Source: Helicoverpa zea | Lineage: Eukaryota; Arthropoda; Insecta; Lepidoptera; Noctuidae | Assembly: GCF_022581195.2 (NCBI RefSeq) | Contig: NC_061469.1 | Coordinates: 8,984,501-9,048,500, forward strand | DNA: 64,000 nt | Direction of reading: 5' to 3' | Part shown: positions 50,201 through 59,963 of the stretch, piece after piece | Layout of the letters: each line of letters begins with the position of its first letter | Position numbering within the stretch: position 1 is the stretch's first letter | Made by a program: the position numbers and the translations under genes | The notes under the pieces: generated by a model | What the model saw: the letters and a program-made list of their open reading frames with translations, nothing else | What the model was told of the DNA's origin: nothing | Databases searched by the model: none

Positions 50201-50365
50201 CATTATACCAATATTCATCAAAATAATTATCGTTCTAGTGAACTCGAGGAGAAGAGCGCGGGCGCAGCGAACAAGAAACGAGTTAATAACTTGCTACAAA
50301 AAGTGCCCAGCAAAGGTGACTTCGACTTAAATAGTGTTTTGAGATCAGTCTACTTCTTCAGTTAG
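29251..50365 (+). CDS. POLRMT: Mitochondrial DNA-directed RNA polymerase
   Basis: The single-subunit T7-type polymerase that transcribes mitochondrial DNA and makes replication primers. Exons: 29251-29398, 29527-29637, 29716-30310, 30529-30669, 30916-31090, 32355-32465, 32952-33113, 33429-33758, 34441-34581, 35312-35430, 35628-35802, 36066-36187, 36749-36964, 38160-38309, 38703-38888, 39393-39602, 41643-41797, 46988-47139, 47622-47781, 48160-48289, 48830-48958, 49472-49643, 50059-50150, 50239-50365. They total 4209 nt (1402 residues; human protein 1230). The start MHRLASARNLYHSS is Arg/Ser-rich without acids, as expected for a mitochondrial presequence. A PPR motif lies near residues 391-481 (VYNTLLHGY...GVEPNPQTF). 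Palm motif A is HQDGSCNGLQHY (Asp1093), the O-helix RRKVIKQTVMTTVYG (about 1157-1171) and motif C VHDCFW (Asp1316). The C-terminus YFFS matches the family's conserved end. All catalytic residues are present. Confidence 0.96.
31091..32354 (+). other. POLRMT intron 5 with a duplicated scrap of exon 5
   Basis: A 1.26-kb intron. Its first 50 bases include 31107-31141, an exact 35-bp copy of exon-5 sequence at 30968-31002 (offset 139 bp). The rest is AT-rich with no recognised element. Confidence 0.7.
32547..32688. mobile_element. 142-bp MITE (GGCTTTACTACAAAAA)
   Basis: Inverted arms GGCTTTACTACAAAAATTTT (left) and, read in reverse, GGCCTTACTACAAAAACTTA (right) continue through matching GTTGAACACTT words. 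It lies in POLRMT intron 6 and has no coding capacity. Confidence 0.75.
34199..34400 (-). mobile_element. tRNA-derived SINE, 3' part, antisense
   Basis: Reverse-complement of the tail half of the SINE at 39924-40318 (shared words CAACATAGTTKGG, AGTCGCTCCTTGTAAAGC, AGAAGCCAGTAAGTCTGACA). The tRNA-like head is missing. It lies in POLRMT intron 8. Confidence 0.75.
34870..35244 (+). mobile_element. tRNA-derived SINE with (CAT)n tail
   Basis: The head has pol III-type A and B boxes (TTGGTCTAGCTGTCGC and GAGTTCGATTCCCGAG). The body is followed by a CATCATCATCAT tail. A direct repeat, ACTGATA, flanks it on both sides as a target-site duplication. It is full length and lies in POLRMT intron 9, in the sense direction. 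Confidence 0.85.
37043..37709 (+). mobile_element. Short non-autonomous Helitron with a nested insertion
   Basis: It starts with TCCAAACTAATATTATAAAT and ends with AAGTCGCGGGCAAAAGCTAG, placed between A and T as expected for a Helitron. A TCTG microsatellite follows the start. The phrase ACAGACATAGTTTG...GGACATAGGATAGTTTTTAT occurs twice (about 37160 and 37540), so the 380 bp between is probably a nested insertion or a duplication. It lies in POLRMT intron 13. Confidence 0.65.
38338..38537. repeat. 15-bp minisatellite in POLRMT intron 14
   Basis: About 13 imperfect units of CTCCTGGTGTCTGGA and the variant CTCTTGGTGTCGAGA. The repeat creates an open frame of LVSG/LVSR repeats on the plus strand, but the block starts just after the exon-14 donor and is intronic. 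Confidence 0.85.
39924..40318 (+). mobile_element. tRNA-derived SINE, duplicate 1
   Basis: A box region TGGCCTAGTGGGTAAAGAAC and B box GGGTTCGATTCCAGG are followed by the widespread lepidopteran tail (GGCAGTCGTTACGGGTAGTC). The left flank CGTATTACATTTCA recurs after duplicate 2, marking the target-site duplication. Confidence 0.85.
40488..40882 (+). mobile_element. tRNA-derived SINE, duplicate 2
   Basis: This appears identical to duplicate 1. It arose by tandem duplication of the region rather than by a second insertion, because the flanking Harbinger sequence is copied too. Confidence 0.85.
40946..41131 (-). pseudogene. MADF-domain fragment inside the Harbinger relic
   Basis: The minus-strand frame begins MCDFRTYSHELLTEFIEAF and continues NNPCLWKIRSNEYKDK. 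The pattern L-x-E-F-I-E-x(3)-N-x-P-x-L-W, followed by Y-K-D-K, is the start of the MADF/Myb-like DNA-binding domain encoded by PIF/Harbinger elements. Only this first part remains, after which the frame has no similarity. It agrees with the TTA target duplication in pointing to the PIF/Harbinger group. Confidence 0.6.
41811..42110 (+). mobile_element. tRNA-derived SINE with ATTT-repeat tail
   Basis: The tRNA-like head has an A box (TGGCGCAAAGGTCACC) and B box (GGGTTCGATTCCCGG). A short body (CATGGGGCTAACCGACCGTG) and an (ATTT)n tail follow. It lies just after the exon-17 donor of POLRMT, in sense orientation. Confidence 0.8.
42363..45275 (-). pseudogene. LINE ORF2 (endonuclease broken, reverse transcriptase open)
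   Basis: From 44897 the frame is open for 844 codons. It covers the end of an APE-type endonuclease (LGDYNIP near its start) and a full reverse transcriptase: GPGPDGIPPCFLK, NYRPISLLCSLAKVFEKLV, TDFRKAFDRVDH, SGVPQGSILGPL and catalytic LLYADDLKIF. The N-terminal endonuclease part, starting at ATG 45275, is interrupted between 45200 and 44900 by a frame change and stop codons, so the element is probably inactive. The motifs suggest the CR1/Jockey group of non-LTR elements. It lies antisense in POLRMT intron 17. Confidence 0.88.
45326..46309 (-). CDS. LINE ORF1 (coiled-coil, RRM-like nucleic-acid binding protein)
   Basis: An intact frame of 327 residues ending 50 bp before ORF2, as in two-ORF LINEs. 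A charged N-terminus (MFNPKRTPPKAVLRS) leads into a long coiled coil (about residues 70-185). The conserved ORF1 core follows: ECNLEISNVPE, IHRVPH, RPKNIIAKFKTRYLRDNIL. These proteins bind the element's RNA. The frame stays open upstream to 46588, but that part reads into a SINE-like tRNA head. ATG 46309 is therefore preferred. Confidence 0.82.
   Translation of the reverse strand: MFNPKRTPPKAVLRSEQSTSEPDLAKISKTPSEYEVTGANRKRKQPECEHAEQIATMDANLTKTLSEWKASLDANLLVINDNIKSIRGDLETYMNEIKKEMDCLRSENISIKATVSKLTEEVSEIKSSCQFISNQYDDCQKKFQSLEESTPLRCEIKTLEAKIDYLEQQARECNLEISNVPERREENLFSILEEIGKKIDLAIPREEITAIHRVPHAASSERPKNIIAKFKTRYLRDNILSAYRLKKGVISTDLGILGAPRTVYVNEHLTLHKKQLLRETREVAKKYNYKFVWVKHSTILAKRCETSPTIAIKTKNDLCKITTSNIS
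46460..46640 (+). mobile_element. Probable tRNA-derived SINE next to the LINE 5' end
   Basis: TGGCGCGCGTGGTGGGGTCG and GGTTCGAATCCGGG resemble pol III A and B boxes with tRNA-like spacing. A non-tRNA body follows. The 3' end is unclear. A genuine tRNA gene is unlikely, because the arms do not form a full cloverleaf. Confidence 0.5.
47360..47530 (-). repeat. Degraded interspersed repeat in POLRMT intron 18
   Basis: The sequence CCCCGTGGGAACTACTG, then ATTAGTTTCGGAGCATTTAG and a run of ACAAACC/AAACAAAG words, resembles the internal part of lepidopteran Helitron-type repeats. Both ends are lost. Confidence 0.4.
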
Positions 50366-52746
50366 ACTACACTAAGAATTTAAATACTTAGCTGGTATAA
50401 GTTAGAGTAATATTTTTCGAATACATGGAATCCGATTATCAATGTTACTAATAACATATTTTAGGATCCCTACCTCATAAAGTCATAACCCATAGTCTTG
50501 TTTGTAAAGAGAGAAAAAATAATATAATGTTTACTTCTTAATTGAATTAACTAATAGTATTATGGAAAGGTTTACTTAATTATCAGATAAGACACTTCGT
50601 TGGTTACTGAACAGTTAGAATTGCTAGAGGTGGGAACTTCTTACTTGCTGGATTTACTCAGGTTAGACATAACATGGAAGGAATTATAATTATCGTATAA
50701 TGTACTTTCTTGCCAATATTTTGAGCTTTTTACATTCATGTTATACTGTTATGAAACTAGGATCGAAAATGTGTCGTTAAAGAAGTATATCTGAATCGTA
50801 CATTGGGTGAAATATGGCAACCCTGATGTGGCTTATATTTGAATTAAGAATGAGATTCTTAGAGGTCAATTTTGGCTTAGAAAGAGATATAAAATGTTGC
50901 CATGTAAGGAGTTTGGTATAGACTGAAGTGAACGTGTGATGGTTACTTGAATATTGTAGGGCTTTTGTAATTTTCTATGATAGCTGGTAACACTGCTAAG
51001 ACATTTTGCACATTCTTCTTCCATTGACTTGTTGAGACTGGCTTTGTGTTTAGTTTGTTTTTGTCTCAAATTTTGATAATTTAGTTATGAATTACGTTGC
51101 TTGTACGAAAATCCCTTTATTGAAGTAATCAGATTAATTGAAAACATGCTTTATCGATTTTATACCCACTGCCTGTGCTAAAAAACTGCCCAAATGAGAA
51201 TGTGAAAGAGTCATCAAGTCATATTATTTTGCAATACCGGTATTTTTTTTAAGTTCGATATAAGAGCTAAAGTATCGCGATATTAGACAAATATAAGTTT
51301 TAAGTTCTGATACAAAAATACCTATTTTGTTTGCCATATTATTTCAGTTGGAATGCCTAACATTTATCAAAGGAACCATATTTGAAAAGCTGATTATTAT
51401 GAGTTTTTACTGCCGTATTACTGCCAAAAGGTACTGCTACTCACACCATAGGTACTTGAAAATTAATTATATGTTGGATTTTCGTACAAATAACCAAGGT
51501 AATATTTTATTAGTTTACTCTTGTAGAGTACAAAATTGCTGTGTTAATATTATTTGTATAATTACTAATTATCAACCGATATTACGGTTGATTCATAGGA
51601 CATCAACAACTCGTCAAAATTTTATTTGTTTGTATAAATAAAATAATCGTTAGTTAGAAAACCAAATATGTATTGTATTGACAAAGTTGAAAATGTTCGA
51701 ATTTGTCTTGTTATGTAGTTGCCATAATGTGCAATACGACACAACAAACTGTGATTGTTAGTAGTTGAACAATAAATTAAGCTGAATTATATGAATCGTT
51801 TTATTGAAGTTGGCAGTAATTAAAATAACACCACAAATATATAAATTATCATTTATTTGTAGTACAAAAATTCACGTTACACGGTCACTTAACTATTGAC
51901 AACAATTTCCGATCAGCTGCATGATGCCACAGGCTTCACGGCGCATCACAACGGTGGACGGACACTAGATATATAGTTTCAGCAAATAATTTAATTACAT
52001 CAATTCCTAGATTTTATTTTTTACGGTTTTTACCTTATTATTATTACGTTTAACAATTAAGTGTGAATGTAAACAAAGATAAAAAATATTTGGCGTGTGC
52101 GCAGTCTACAAATTCCTACATGCCTGCATTTCCTACTACCAACTATATAATAAATTCACAATAAAATGTAGTGCTAAGTGGTATATCTACGCTCGTTTCA
52201 AAATAAAGTCATCTTATCTTAAACCGTCAAGAAATCTTGAAAATTTTAAGCATCGCTTATGCTCATTACAAACATTGCGATCTACTTCTTAAACCGATGC
52301 TTATGAGTTAAGAAAAATATTCTAAAATGGGGCAAATTCGTTAGTAACGCAACATTTTAAATAAGGACTCAACATAGGACTAAAATAGTCCTGTTTTGGT
52401 CATTACGAACACAAGAGACACAATTGAAAACAGTCTCTATGGATAAGACAATAAGGTTGACAGGAATTTGATAGTGGTTTGGACAGAATGCTGATATTCC
52501 GAGTTTTGTAAGTTAACTCTCTCGATACGTACCTAATTATAACTCGGCTGAAATGAAGAGTCGTATATATATCACCTTCATTAGTTTTGCCGGATATTAA
52601 AGTTCATATTTTCGTGAGAAGTTTTTATGATACGACCACAAGCCCATGTATTTTATTAAATAAAGTTAATGCTACGAAATAAAATTATATTTACACATCA
52701 AGAAAATTAACCTACAAAGCTCGGAATAGGCAGTGGGGAGTGGTGA
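50366..52746. other. Tail-to-tail spacer between POLRMT and KATNIP
   Basis: A 2.4-kb AT-rich stretch that must hold both 3' UTRs. The first plus-strand AATAAA I noticed downstream of POLRMT is at 51637-51642, about 1.3 kb after the stop, so the POLRMT 3' UTR may be long. No transposon or gene was recognised. The open frames at 51327-51641 and 52095-52292 have no motifs. Confidence 0.5.
52652..52657 (-). promoter_or_regulatory. Candidate KATNIP poly(A) signal
   Basis: AATAAA on the minus strand, 90 bp after the KATNIP stop codon. Confidence 0.5.
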
Positions 52747-55700
52747 TTATATTCGATGTTTGTAGACATGCACGCTGGTGTGTGGCCGCGCGCTGGGGTC
52801 GGCGCACTCGCTCGAGCCGCTCGTCGTCGTGCGCTGACTCAGGTCAGAAGAACTGAGGATACAATAAGGCATAATTTTACGGAAATCCATCACATTCAAT
52901 ATTTAAGTGGAAATTCCTAGAGACAATCCATCAAAGCCTTGGATACAGGATGAAGTCCTACTCTCATGCATTTGCACATGCAACAAAGGTATTATGCACA
53001 AAAGGCTGATTGCTATGCAACCGAACTGTTTCGCCCCTCTACGTGGCATCCTCAGGAGATGTTGCGAGCAGTCGACGAGCCAACAAGAATTATGCCTCAA
53101 ACATGGAGATCCCTTCGCTTTTATAAGAAGAAAACAAATAAATGTGGCTACTTACGAGGGCGTCAAATTGTCCGCATCTATATTCTGCAGACAGAACCAC
53201 TGAGGATTAAGGATCTCATCAGATTTGGCACAGTCCAGTGTACCGTTGAATAGCAGCAGATCATCCATTAAAACCTGAGGAGTAGTGAAAGATCATATCA
53301 GCATATCAAATAGGCTATAAGCCGCAATAATATTGTTGTAACATGGTTTTCACTTACTCCAAACTCCTTGACGCCTCTGGTTGGAGTTTTCCCATAGTTC
53401 CAGATCTTGATACCGTACACCGATACCGGAACGTCGAACACAAAGTATACCCTGCAAAAGTTAAGTTTTGAGAACAACCCGTTGAGCAAGAATTTTACTT
53501 CATTTGGCTGTCGTCGCGGGTAGTCAGAAGACAAAAAATCTGACAACCAGTCTTACCAAGGGATATGCCTGGGTTACTGAGTTGCTGGGGTCAGATCGGC
53601 AGTCGCTCCTGGTACACTGCACGGCACACTGGTACTCAGCTGCAGATGATGATCGATATTCTCTTTTTGAGATATTTCGATCAACACAAATTTCGAAGAC
53701 CGTTTTTTTATGGGAAATCATCAAATGACCCCCCCCCCTCCCGCTGGTTACCAGCATGGGTCCGACAAGCCCGCAGCTCCGGCAGGGTTACCGTAAAGAC
53801 CTTCAGGAAACTTTCAAATAATTTAGCACAAACATTGTTTATAAGTTATCAGTATGTATTTACCTGTTGAGCGTATGCGGCAGCACGGGCGCGAGCCAGG
53901 AGTGCGCGGCGTCGGCGGCGCGGTTGTGTCCGTCCACCAGCTTGTCCGGCGTCCGCGCGTCCGCCGCCCGCGCGTCCAGCACGTTCACGCTCGCCGGGTG
54001 CGCGCACACGTCTGACGGAATGGTAATGATATACTTAAGACAGTGGTGGATCTGCCGTAGTAGCCACTGTAACCCTAACATACTTATAACTTCACACTTA
54101 TTTCTCCTTTTTACGTAGGTACCTACTCCCTTACATACTAACATGTAGTCCGCCTATTAAAACTCTATGTACATGTACTCCCATATACTCTCGTTATGTA
54201 GTTACTCCGTTATATACATTTGTGATAATATGTGCTCACCTACTACCAACCCTATGTTCTCCCTTATGTAGTTACCCCTTAAATTAGCTTCATCCGATTT
54301 CAAATGGTGGACCTTACAGCAGTAAAATTACAGCACCAGAAGTCATGATAAACTCTAGTTCTGTTTTCGACAAAACAGCTACATAAACTGAATATGAACA
54401 ATGAACATACTTGTCTCAGTGAGCGGTATCAAGGTCCCCTCCGGATCATATAGCTCGACGCCCGTAAGACCCACGTAGTAGGGGTCTCCCCAAGTGGAGA
54501 ATATGTTGAGCTGCAGCACGAAGCCGGTGGGGGCTCCCATGTCCAGCTTGCTGCCGTACACCAGGCAGTCCATGCGGAAACTGTCGGAATCCTTCGCGTC
54601 CTCTAACCTGGAAGGGGCAGCGGTTATTGAGGTTTTGCCTAAATGTGGAAAGAAAGACTGAAATATTAAGTAGTCCGCCACGTTTATGGGTCTGCCCAAT
54701 CGCTAGAAAATCAAAAAATATTTAAGTATAGTTGGTCCTTCTCGTGAAAAGCCGGTGCAGGTTGCCAGTGACAAACGATTTCTTTTATTTTTTACGAGAC
54801 TTGTAACGTCAGAAATCTTCGATGATGTTTTGCCGATAAGGGTGTGCCGTGTGTGTGTGGTTGACAGAAGGAGCGGCCAAAATTATAGGCGTGTTCTGGA
54901 TTTGACTTTATTGAATGATTGGCTCATTGAACTTACATAATTAACTTTCAGTAACTTAACCTAATGTGCCTAATATTCACTGTAGAAGTATTGTGCCTAC
55001 ACGCTACAATGTCAATTCGCAGCAGCTACAAGACTTACCTATCATCGATGGAGAGCAGTTCTATCTGCTGGACGTAGTCATAGCAGGTGTCCCCGGGAGC
55101 CCTGCGGAGTAACAGCGGGCGGTAGTGGAGCGCCGCTCCGTCCAGGAACACGCGCACGTGCTTCGCCCCGATGTACGAGAGCTCCATGTTCGCGTTGTAA
55201 TTCCATAAGCGGATGCCTGGACACGTGAAGATAAGTTTTTATTGTAGTGGAATTAATAACGATGATTTATTGTCGTATAAATGTTGTGCTCATCAAAAAA
55301 CATAATTTCGGTGACGGTTAATAGTTACGTTAGAAATAAAGTGATAAGATGGAATTTGGAGTCGGTAATTGGCTACTTTTATTAGGATGCGTGAAGAAGT
55401 ATTCTTGGGATGCGGGCGTAAAACAGCGTCAGAGTCCAGGAATAGTCACAATTTAGGCGTATATAATTTTACTCACTAGTAATTTCCGTAGTCTCCAACA
55501 GTTCCATGACAATATGACAGAACTTGGTCCCAGTCGCGAAGTTAGTACACCACATGTCCTCAAAGTCAGTGGTAATGTTCTTGCCGTTGAACAGACTCTT
55601 GCACTCGATGAGACTGCTGTGTTCAGGCGCTTGGTCCTCAGTTATGAAGGCCGTGTATGCGTAGGCACGGTGAACCTTGATAGGCTCGTTGTAGCAAAGG

Positions 55701-58700
55701 AGTTCTATGCCTGTTTTATGGAAAAACTTTGAGGAATCAGCTAAGCTAACAATAAGTATCAATAAAAAGCCAGTATTTTGAAACTAATAAAAGTTTAAGA
55801 GAAAATTAAGGTTTCGGAGAAAGATAGCTCACGGTCCTAGATGTGGCGAAAATGTAAGAAAAAGTATTCTCACCTGTAAGCCCAACCAAATGCCTCTGTC
55901 CCCAATTAGACATGAGCGTTAACTTGACTTTCTTGGCCACATACTTGATCTCCTTCTCTTCAATATCCAAGGAGTCCAGCAGTTCGATGGGACTCATGTT
56001 ATGGTTGTTATCATTGGCAGTAGGAGGACGTTTGTCAATGGTGTTGGCAAAGTCAGTCATTGGCTCGTTATCCTTGAGCAGTGCTTGGAAGTTCTTGTCG
56101 TTTTGCATTATAGCCTCTAATATCGCTGACTCTTTGGTGAAGAGGATCGTCTAAAAGTTTAAACTTGATTGGATTGTTGTTTGCTGTTGTTGGAAGCAAA
56201 CCTCATAGACAGTCAAACTATTAATGTAGTCAATCGGAATTAAATACTTGGAGTAAACAATCGAGATCATTAATTCCGTTCCAACGAAATGATTGTTGAA
56301 ATGAGTGTTGCTTAGCTACATAATCTGTATTAACGTGAAGCTTATCTTTAATTAACCCTAACCTTTTATTTCTTACAGACCTCAATTGGTAATCATCTAA
56401 CATACAGTAACTCAAGGAATCATAAAAATCACAGCCTTCACGTGTTTCAGGGTTCCCAACATCTAGCAATTACAATCGATAAGGCCGCACTTCCGAGAAT
56501 TTGAATCGATTAACAGCTGATGTGTCGGTATGAATTTATTAATGTGTTAGAATGTCATTTGCGTAGTTATGTATTGCACGAAAATAGCAGGATACCCATG
56601 CAATTTTCTTTACAAAGAATCAAGGTAGATTAGTAATAGGTTCGATTCCCGCCCAGGCAAATACATATCTATTTAATTAAATGGCCTATGAGAACTTAAA
56701 ATAAGAGAAGCTCACCTGTTCTGAAAGATGCGAAAGATAAGTAATACCAAAATAGGATAGTGCACCCTACCCTCATACATATGTAGTACAATGCTCTGCG
56801 AATTTGCAAAATTGAAAAGACAACTTACATCGCCAAACGAAGACAATGGCCCCTTCAGCTCGCCACTAGACCTGGCTATCTCACCATGAAATATAATTTG
56901 GTCGTCCAGTTTGATCTGCACCAACCTGACGCCACGTGCCGAATAAATTCGCGATTTATTGTAGTTCTGTAAGAAATACAATCTTATTGGGATAGCAGTC
57001 GCAAGAATCTCTGAAGCTAAAAATATATCCCACAGTGCCCTCACCCTCACCAAGACCCATGCCCGACGCGTTGAATATGGGCATATCCAGCTTGGTGCCG
57101 GCCTTTGTCGTAACGTAAGCATGTGATGTTTCCAAGTTTCAGGTCATGGAAAATTACTTAGACTAATAAAAATAGCCTGACATTCCGTTTGGATACTTGG
57201 AAAGTCTTAACGTTATTACCTTAGATACCAGTGACAAATATCAATTTACCCATATCCTCAACAAAGCCAGCCTAGAGCTACCAGCCAGTAGAACGGACAG
57301 TGCTATGGGATTGCCGCGCGGCGCGTGCACTGTCCACGCGTGTCGCTCATCCCTTGTTCGCATCACTCCATCTATTATGTTCTCTGCCCGACCGTGCTTC
57401 GATTGGTCCCCTGTGTCCGAATCTGTCCATACCTACGAAGTTTTGATTACCACTTGAACTTTTTACAACTCATTATTATTAATTTCTTCTATTGTTCGTA
57501 GGTACTTGAGCTTTTACTTACAGCAAATCAATAGAAAACCCGTTTACCTTATCATGACTAAACCACATTTAATCGCACTTTATTACCTACCTTTTCAACT
57601 GTTACAGGATTGCCGTCTGCATCGAATAGTTCTATACCGTTAAGGCCAACTAAATACTTGTCTCCCCAATTAGAGAAAATCTTCAGTTCCAACAGTCGTC
57701 CTTCGGGCAATTCGGGGATCACGAACTCATTTTTGGCTTTTTCCTTCTGTCCATATTTCGTTGGAACTGAACTCAAAGATGCCGGTTTTTTCGTTGGATT
57801 TTTCGCAGCAACTCTTTTGATGGAATTGCTTTGTTGTAAATTAATGCCGCTGTCTTTCGATATCGCCTTTTTTCGAGGTTTTGGCTCTGGTTGTCCTGTA
57901 ATGGAAAACATTGTAGCTATTCCTACTTTTGGTGTGATTGGGTTTATATAGAGACATTATAATAAAATTCTACATACTGGTCCCTAGAATGACGTCATGA
58001 AAATCATCGTCGATAACGTTATTAGCGCGCCGATGCCGCGGTGTGACGTAATGTGGGAGCAAGTCCGATAGGAAATCGTTTGAGGTAGAATTTGAAGAGT
58101 CCCCCCAGTCTAGTTTACCCCTGACGTTGTACACTCTCCGTCCGGTTTGGCTGTAAGCTAGAACATAAGGAAAGAGAACTTTTAAAAGAACTTGAAGAGC
58201 TAAATTCAGTTTATTTGAAAGTTTAAGTAAATAGTACAAAAGAACACAAAAAATTAAGTAAGTTTATTTAGGTACCTTTCGGTTGACGCAAGGTCCCGGC
58301 TGAGTGCGCAACCGACCCTAGTTGAGGTTTCATTAAAATGTCCATCGTAGTGTCCAATGATGTTCTGCGCGTTAGTCTAGGAAGTAAACACATTAAACAT
58401 AAGTCTGAATGGTTCATATAAACATTTTGTTTAGGGTATGGTGTAGGTTTCATGCTGGCTTACCTTCGTCCCTCCAAATTAGAATTTTCAATTTTATATT
58501 TGGTATCCTCCAAAACCGGAGACGAATCACTATTGCTGTTCCGAATATGCGTCTCTTTCATCTCCCTGAAAAAAAAGAACTGTTTAACATAGGAGCTCCA
58601 AGGCATCGTTCGACCAAGTATCGGCTTGGCCCAGCCTTGACACGGAAGTAATAGAGTGCATTGTACTAAGAATTTCCATATTGACGTCTTACCATTATAT

Positions 58701-58843
58701 AGGCAAGGTAAGTAATTCATTAATCATTCTGAGTGCTGAGTGTTAATAAAAACAGTTTCAACTTACTTGGTAAGATTTTCAAGCCAGTATGGCAGGTCCC
58801 TGTCGTTGTTTGTATAGCCAAGCCCATTTTGCTGATGTGCCAT
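52747..58843 (-). CDS. KATNIP: Katanin-interacting protein
   Basis: Orthologue of KATNIP (KIAA0556), a microtubule-associated protein of the ciliary base that binds katanin. Exons: 58767-58843, 58464-58565, 58276-58376, 57978-58157, 57591-57895, 57250-57432, 56829-56966, 55874-56150, 55477-55710, 55039-55216, 54411-54607, 53864-54011, 53358-53451, 53156-53274, 52747-52852. They total 2439 nt, 812 residues, with all phases closing. Three copies of the family module are visible. The first element recurs as FSNWGDKYLVGLNGIELFD, MSNWGQRHLVGLTG and FSTWGDPYYVGLTGVELYD; the second as IRIWNYNKSRIYSARGVR, IRLWNYN and IKIWNYGKTPTRGVKEFG. The start is the ATG whose frame gives YTNNDRDLPYWLENL; a nearby upstream ATG in another frame does not splice in phase. 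The protein is about half the human length (about 1600 residues), lacking most of the N-terminal and linker regions. Confidence 0.9.
53505..53660 (+). mobile_element. SINE tail fragment in KATNIP intron 12
   Basis: GTAGTCAGAAG, CCAGTCTTACCAAGG, GGTCAGATCGGCAGTCGCTC and ACTGGTACTCAGCTG match the tail of the SINE at 39924-40318. The tRNA head is absent. Confidence 0.72.
56151..56828. other. KATNIP intron 7 with an unexplained open frame
   Basis: The minus-strand frame 56469-56230 (79 codons, MLDVGNPETREGCDFY...) has no recognised motif. The flanking KATNIP exons join in phase without it. A GGTTCGATTCCCGCC word at about 56639-56653 looks like a SINE B box relic. The rest is AT-rich. Confidence 0.4.
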
Positions 58844-59963
58844 CCTTGAGCCATGAGATTATTGTTATCTTTGATGAGAGCAAAAATATCTATTGAGTTT
58901 AAAATTCATTATTTCATCCACTGAACACTGTTAGTGGTATCTATATTGAAATAACTTCTACAAGCCTGACTACACCAACAAAATATAAACAATTAATTGC
59001 GTTTTTTATAACTATTATTAATAATTTAATCTTCATTCACACTTGCCTCTTTTGAAACATATTTTTGCCGCTGTTTGTTTGACCTTGGTTGCTATGGTTA
59101 CTAATGTTCAGGGGCTGAAACCTTTTATACTGTTTCTTTTATATTATTTTACTAATAGGTATAGTTCATTTTATTTAAAATTAAAACTAACAATGATCTC
59201 TAGATATAAGGTGCGGTCTTATTTTCACCCTTCTAATTTCTTACTTACTAAAATGACTTTTTTCAAATTTCTGAACGAGACGTTTTGCGTCAATAAGTGT
59301 TGCCAATTCTACGTCTTTTTACGCAGATCTACGAATTTGAGTCCCAGAATATACATATTTTACGCAATACAAAAAATTAAGCTACTTTCGTGCTAAGGTA
59401 ATATATCCGTTCCCCAATCGAATGCATAATATACTTACTCAATGAGTAAGTACAGCTTGGCAAAAAAGAGTCTGACGCGGTGACAGTTGGAACTAAAAAT
59501 CAAAATCAAATAAAAATTGTTAACATCGTTAATACTGGACATTGAAGTGTCCCATTGACATCGCCTACTTAGGATTGAATATCTCCAAAAATAACAAATA
59601 TCAAAATCTGTGAGTCGTAGTATTCCGGGTTGCCACAGGTGTGATAGTGCTGACCTCATTTATTCCTCACTCTTTTTTGCCAAGCTGTATAGTGTCGTGT
59701 AAGTATATCACCTATCTAGCTTTATCCAAACAATTTTTCTAAATCGAGATTAGCAACACTGGCACAAATGTCAAAGGGGAATGATGTAATAATGCCAAAA
59801 ATGACATGGACGTTGACAAATCAATGTGTTTGTGGTTGTAGCGGTGGCAAATAACCTGAAATTTGATTTCATTTCGTCAATTTTTAAGTGAAATACTTCA
59901 AAAGTGAACTAATATTATATTTGCGTCAGTTGTCCAAGTGAAGAAGTACGTTCTGCTAGTATA
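58844..59963. promoter_or_regulatory. Head-to-head region between KATNIP and arginyl-tRNA synthetase
   Basis: 1120 bp containing both promoters. The middle carries a TA-flanked MITE (59453-59687). No TATA box was noted. The 117-codon open frame at 59043-59396 shows no motif and probably is not a gene. Confidence 0.5.
59453..59687. mobile_element. TA-flanked MITE (CAGCTTGGCAAAAAAGAG)
   Basis: Inverted ends CAGCTTGGCAAAAAAGAGT and its inverse ACTCTTTTTTGCCAAGCTG are each flanked by TA. The interior is short and non-coding. The TA duplication suggests a Tc1/mariner-type origin. Confidence 0.72.

Noticed and set aside
53860..54144. Separate gene from the GC-rich frames at 53860-54144
   Set aside because: The minus-strand frame is KATNIP exon 12 (with splice sites at 54011 and 53864). 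The plus-strand frame is its shadow.
59043..59396. 117-codon frame in the KATNIP-ArgRS spacer
   Set aside because: The composition is AT-driven (Phe, Lys, Tyr, Ser rich) with no motif and no supporting splice sites. It begins with a hydrophobic run that arises easily by chance.
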